Source of the DNA: Melampsora larici-populina 98AG31
Lineage: Eukaryota; Basidiomycota; Pucciniomycetes; Pucciniales; Melampsoraceae
Length of the DNA: 64,000 bases
NCBI RefSeq assembly: GCF_000204055.1
Contig: NW_006768773.1
Location: 1,085,879 to 1,149,878, forward strand
Reading direction: 5' to 3'
The notes beneath the pieces are model-generated. The model worked only from the letters and a program-made list of their open reading frames with translations, was not told the origin of the DNA and did not search any database. The position numbers were made by a program, and so were the translations under genes. Positions 58,757-64,000 of the stretch are shown piece after piece; within the stretch, counting starts at the first letter, position 1, and the number at the start of each line of letters is the position of its first letter.

Positions 58757-61700
58757 ATGAGACAGACGGATGCATCAAGAACACCAAGTCCAAACTCATC
58801 TGAACCAAATCACCATCAACCTACTAACACTTCATCAATCTCATTTCCAGTAGCTCAAAAATCACCTCCTCCTCTTCCACCCAAGATTCCAAACAGACCA
58901 TTTCAACGAAAAATCTCAATGCCTGTCTTCTCATCAAACAAATCTCATCATTCATCCAATCCGAAATCTGAATCAGTCTCTCGGATTCCAAACTTACCTC
59001 CAGTTCCACGATTACCAAACAATTATAACATCGAACCTCTCCAACAACATTCTTATCATCCTAATCATGATTCAAATCAACTTCCTCCATTGCCTCCACG
59101 AAATCCCACCTCGACTCATTATCAATCATTATCATCTCGTTCAAGATCTGAATCTATTCCTGAACCCTCATCATCAGCATCATCATCCTCACATCCTCGA
59201 AGATCTAATCAATCATCATCCCTCTCATCCTCTAGCTCACCTCTGAATTTCTTTCGACGTCCTTTGCCCAATCCTCGCTCTAATGTATCAAACTCGACTC
59301 ATACTCATACATCATCAGATGCTCATACCATTCACGCTTTTCCTGTAGCCTCAACCCTTCAGCCAAACAGTACTGGACAATACATCGAACAATTGTCTCC
59401 TTCGCCTACAACACCGATATCAGCTACATCAAGGCCCTTTCCTCACTTACCTCATTCCTATCATCCAAGTTCATCAAATCAAGCTACCTCATCATCTTCA
59501 CAATCACCTAATCGTCCAAGTCACGATCTTCAGTCACCTACCAATTCTTTACATTCATCACATTCCCCACAATATCAGTCAAAGCGGGCTCCTATCATGG
59601 GAACAAACGTTACTTATACTAACAAATCCTATGATTATGATTCACCTCTTGGTCCACATTCCATTCCCACTAGGATTGGAACTCGACCTATACATTTCAC
59701 ATCACCGGATCGTCCGGAAGAATTTCCCCACGCAGATGAATCAGAATACATTTCGGTAGATCATCCTCCACAAGAAGATCTTGACAATCAACTTAAAACG
59801 ATCAATGTTGCTGATCGGGATATGTTTTTGAATGGTCCCAAACTGACGGGAGGGGGAGAAGATGAAGACAATAATGACCTTCAATCACTTTTACATATTT
59901 ATACTACTAGACCATCAACTGAATACTCAAGACCGGACGACCAACAAGAATCGAATTCAAGAAACCCACGAGATTCTGCATCAGGACACAATGAAGGATC
60001 ACAGAACTATTTAGGAGGATTATCAGTAGATCGAAGCCGAAGGTTGGTTAGTCATTCAGCCAGTGGATTTAGAAGTGAAGCTCTATCAAGGTCTTCACAA
60101 CTCAACTTGGATCCTAATTTCAATTTAGCTCTCATGAGTCATATTGGAAAATTCTTGAAAGATAATGTTCCCAAAGGTACTAAAATCAAAGGTAGCATTG
60201 AATATCCCCTCGCTTTCACCGGTCGAGAGGCTGTTGTGAGTCATTTACTTGATTGGAATCCAACTCCAACAGGAATTGCGACTGACTTTTTATGATTTGT
60301 GTATCATGCTCAACAGTCTACTATCACACATTGTCTGAATCGCATCAACCCATCCACTAAATCCACCACACAAGCCACCTTGAATCGAAAATTAGCCCTC
60401 TCACTTTCACGGAAATTATTATCAGAGTTATTTTTTCATGAAGTGAACAACCTGAATCGGGAGATCGTCTTGAATGATAAAATTGATGAAGTTTATATGT
60501 TTCCAGATGATGAATTGCCTAATAATCAATCGGGTCAAGAGAATTATTTTCCACAGGGTGTTTTGACCAATTTGACCAAGTGTTATTCGTTTGGGTGTAA
60601 AAGTATTGGGATTGGATCTTCATCTGAAGGCATTGGGGCTTGCTATAGTTATGATTGTCCGATGAGGAAAAAGCGAGACTCGGTGGGTACCTATCTCTCT
60701 GTTCTTCATGAGAGCTTGGTCTTGATGTTGAGAACAATTCGTTATTTTGTTGGATCATTTAGGTATTGGGACGCACAACTAGTCTGCTGGCTAATAATTT
60801 GGTCTCAGATACACCTGCTGTCAGTACTAATCTTCACCTCAGCGTTGTCAAATACTGATGTGGTGAAGTTTGTGTTTGTAGCCAGCAACGGTAGTCCAAA
60901 CGCAAGATTGGGCTTCGGTTGTACCCAAGGAATTGCTGTCAACTTTAGATTCGAAGGAAATTGCCCGTCAATCGATCATTTATGAAATTATCTCTGGTGA
61001 ACAAGATTATGTTCAAGATCTGGATGAGTTTGAAAAGGTTCATCCTTTTTGACTTTGCTTTACACTTTTGAATTCAGAACTAATGCTTTTTGTGTAGCTC
61101 TTTATTAATCCTATCAAAACAGTCTCTATTATTCCACCGGCTCGAGTACAAAGCTTTTTAGAGAAAGTGGTTTCAAATGTACTAGTGATCAGGGACCATA
61201 ACCGAGTCTTGTTACAAACCTTGATCGCACGTCAACAGGATCAACATCCACTTGTCAAAGGAATTGGAGATCTGATCCTGAACTCTGCTCTCGAATGGGG
61301 TAATGACTATATTCGGTATACAAATGATCATGTCTTTGGAGAGGTTGAAGTTAATGAAGAGAAGAAGCACAACCCCTTATTGGCTGATCTTTTGAACGTA
61401 AGCAGGGTCACTTTGACAAATTGCTTGAAGAAAGAGCAACATGAGAAATTAACATGTTTTAAGTTTTCTTTAGCAAATCCCCAAACAAAGTTCAAGGCGA
61501 GCTGATTTCAAACATTATTATTTACGAGCATCAGTACGATTACAACGATATATACTTTTGTTGGATAACTTATTGAGGAAAACACCAGAAGGACATGAAG
61601 ATCGCTCGAATATTGAAACGGCAATAGAAGTGATCAAACGACAATGTAAAGATGCAAATTTATCAGTTGAACTTCAACAAGCTAAATTGAATCTGATTAG

Positions 61701-64000
61701 ACTGAATGATGAAATTGTGGTCAAGCAAGATACGCCGGTGAGTTGACAATTTACCTATACCCACATGACTTTCACTGACAAGCAGGTCTCAATATGTCAG
61801 GATCTGCAACTCTTATCGCCCAATCGACAGTTGATCTATAGTGGGAAAGTTGTGAGGAAACCAGAAGGTAGCACCGGACTGTCAGAATGGACCGAATTGA
61901 ATGTGATGTTATTCGATCATTATTTCTTGATGACCAAGATGAAAAAGGTAGATGACACAAATGTAAGATATCAAATCTGGAGACAACCGATCATGTTAGA
62001 ATTACTGAGGGTATCAGGCTTTAATGAACCATGTGAACGAAAATCAAGAGGGTTACGAAATATTACGGGGACTCTAGGAGGTGGTGGAAGTAGTAGTCAA
62101 GGATTAGAGAGAGGGAATAGTGATCCCACTGGAAATCATCAAGTGAATTATAATTCAATGAATTCAAATCAAGAAGATCGAACGTTACTTTTCCCATTGA
62201 CGATCCATTCACTTGGTCGACAACCCTATTCGATTGTAATTTATCTTGAATCTGAAAGACTCAGACAAACTTGGAAATCGAAATTTGAAGAAGCTATTGG
62301 AATGAGAAACCAAATATTAGAAACTTTCAAAGTGTTTGATTTACATCCTATGACCGATCAAACTTTTGCTGCTACTCATACTTCTGGTTCTAATTCCAAT
62401 CTTCCTTCTGGATCAAATCCGAATGGTGCAGGAAGTGGTAGTGGTAGTGGGTCTTTGAATAATGGTGCTCATGCTCCTGGATCGTCTGTCGGTGCATCTT
62501 CTAATAGCATGTCGGTCTCGGGTAGTGAACTTGCTTCAAATATGCACGGTGTAAGTCTTGGAGCTTGTCACTATGAACCATACACTTGACACGTACTGAT
62601 TTACCATACCGTTTTTTTTCAATTTGTTTCAATTCAGACACCTACATGTTCAGTTCCATTTAAATCTAGTGATGGAAAACAATTAGTAGCAATCGGATGT
62701 AATGATGGACTTTGGATTGGATTAAGAAGTGATCCAAGTTCAGTTAGACAAGTGATTCATATCAGATCAATCACACAATGTGCAGTTTTACAAGAATTCG
62801 GATTCTTATTGGTCTTGGCTGAAAAGATTTTATTGGCTTATCCTTTGGAAAGTTTGGTTCCTTCTAGAAATAGTTTATCTCAAGCTAAGAAAAATGGAAT
62901 CACTGGTACAAATGGAGGGAATGGAGGAAGTGGGAATGGAGGCAATGGGACTATTGCTAGTCGATTGAGTGGGAATAAAGATGTTTTGTTTTTTAGGTGT
63001 GGGAAAGTTGGACCTAGGACATTAGTGATTTGTAAGTTTTATGTGACTTGATTCTCAAGAGATATGTTTGAAAAACAACTAAGATGATTTTTTGGTGGTG
63101 GGGGGGCAATGGTAGATGTTAAGAAAGGAGGAGTGAATCAAACTGTTTTTAAAGCTTTAGAACCTGTAAAGAATACAGATAAACCCAAGACAACAACTTC
63201 TAGAGGTTTCTTTGGGATTGGAGGACAAAAATCTGAATCATTTCGTGGTTATAAAGTTGAGTAATGTTGATGTTCTTAATGATGATTGAAAAATCTAGTT
63301 AAGAAACGAAATCACTAATGATTTGGTTTTGGTTTTGGTTTTTGGTTTTGTGGTTTTTTTCGTTCGTAGGAATTTTTCGTTCCATCAGAATCATATGCCA
63401 TTCAATATTTACGTAGTACATTAGCTATACATTGTGCAAGAGGATTTGAGATTATGAATTTAGATACATTAAAGACTGCAAGTATACCTGATTTTCATCA
63501 GATCCGACAAATCGATCCTAGATTGGTTTCATTACAAAGAAGATGTGATGAGTCTAGACCATTAGGAATGTTTAGATTAGGTGAAAATGAATTCTTATTA
63601 TGTTATGATGGTAAGTGATTGATTTTTTCTCGTTGATCCCCACAAAGAACGGCTCAAACTGAATCGAATGATTTTGGTATAGAATTCGCATTCTTTGCAG
63701 ATAAACATGGAGATCCATTGATTGATAAATATGATTGTATAATGAATTGGGATGGAAAACCGAATTCGGTGGCATATTCATCACCTTATGTGATTGGGTT
63801 CTCGAACACATTGGTAGAAGTTTGGAATACGTTGAGTTCGAAGAGAGTTCAATTGATCTTAGGTAATGGGATGAATTGTACGTATGATGGTGGTAGTTTA
63901 GGTGATGATGGTACGGTTCATGTTACTGGACTTGGACAGGGGTATGGGAGTGGTGGCGCAGGGGGGGTCGGGGTAGGTCAAGTTGATGAAGGTGAAAGAA
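58757..64000 (+). CDS. ROM2: Rom2-type Rho1 guanine-nucleotide exchange factor (partial, runs off the window)
   Basis: At least 1485 residues. Exons: 58757–60235, 60317–60682, 60763–60823, 60895–61037, 61098–61397, 61474–61737, 61801–62550, 62638–63031, 63116–63255, 63370–63610, 63683 onward. Residues 1–450 are Ser/Pro/His-rich and disordered with poly-Pro stretches. A DEP domain lies at about 456–560 (NLALMSHIGKFLKD…FTGREAV). The DH catalytic domain covers about 640–850, with RQSIIYEIISGEQDYVQDL near the start and SVRLQRYILLLDNLL. A PH domain covers about 880–1040, then a Gly/Ser linker. A CNH (citron) domain begins near 1122 (VPFKSSDGKQLVAIGCNDGLW) and runs beyond the window. Rom2 activates Rho1 at the plasma membrane for cell-wall integrity and actin polarity. 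Splices were set by frame and domain continuity. The final exon may be split further. Confidence 0.95.

Overview
This window is fungal nuclear DNA and most likely comes from a rust-type basidiomycete (Pucciniomycotina). The protein-coding genes have many short GT–AG introns of about 50–100 bases. The housekeeping set is fungal: a Dcr2-type phosphatase, Snx4/Atg24, mitochondrial uS14m, Imo32/ABHD11 and a Rom2-type Rho1 GEF. The space between genes is packed with nested transposons: hAT, PIF/Harbinger-like, a tyrosine-recombinase retroelement, an LTR and many non-autonomous inserts. Several dead elements carry TGA stops that fit CpG decay, mostly in TCG context. The organism call is an inference, not a database match. 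There are no prokaryotic operons, CRISPR arrays or recognisable tRNA/rRNA genes.

Layout. 1–7.0 kb is repeats: a fold-back element, dispersed repeat Y1 split by a PIF/Harbinger-like insert with TAA target duplications, another inverted repeat, and dispersed repeat X1. 7.06–28.1 kb is a gene-rich block: DCR2-like phosphatase (+), an acyltransferase-3/GT2 fusion (+), SNX4 (+), uS14m (−) sharing a 181-bp promoter with IMO32 (+), and an unrecognised serine-rich protein (−). 29.6–46.6 kb holds two paralogous secreted pepsin-type proteases (+). Their exons 2–6 have identical lengths, and about 12 kb of transposons separate them: a decayed hAT with an LTR in its intron, a Ngaro-like tyrosine-recombinase retroelement with split direct repeats A1–B1–A2–B2, repeat Y2 and a small MITE. 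47.9–58.0 kb is a three-layer nest: repeat X2 is interrupted by hAT-2, which is interrupted by hAT-3. 58.76 kb to the window end is the first 1485 or so residues of a ROM2-type GEF.

The host genes do not form one pathway. Several relate to the cell surface and secretory route: Rho1 GEF in wall-integrity signalling, a GT2/acyltransferase fusion likely making or acylating a glycan, secreted aspartic proteases, and Snx4 in endosomal recycling.

The most striking signals are these. (1) The second protease carries three in-phase 32-residue repeats bounded by dibasic Kex2-type sites in its pro-region, the layout of a Kex2-processed peptide precursor fused to a protease. (2) An acyltransferase-3 domain and an egghead-like GT2 are joined in one open frame. 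(3) A 391-bp insert made almost entirely of the word GCTAA/TTAGC sits exactly at the gag/pol overlap of the retroelement, with a perfect 9-bp target duplication. (4) Two independent hAT insertions have 7-bp rather than the usual 8-bp target duplications.
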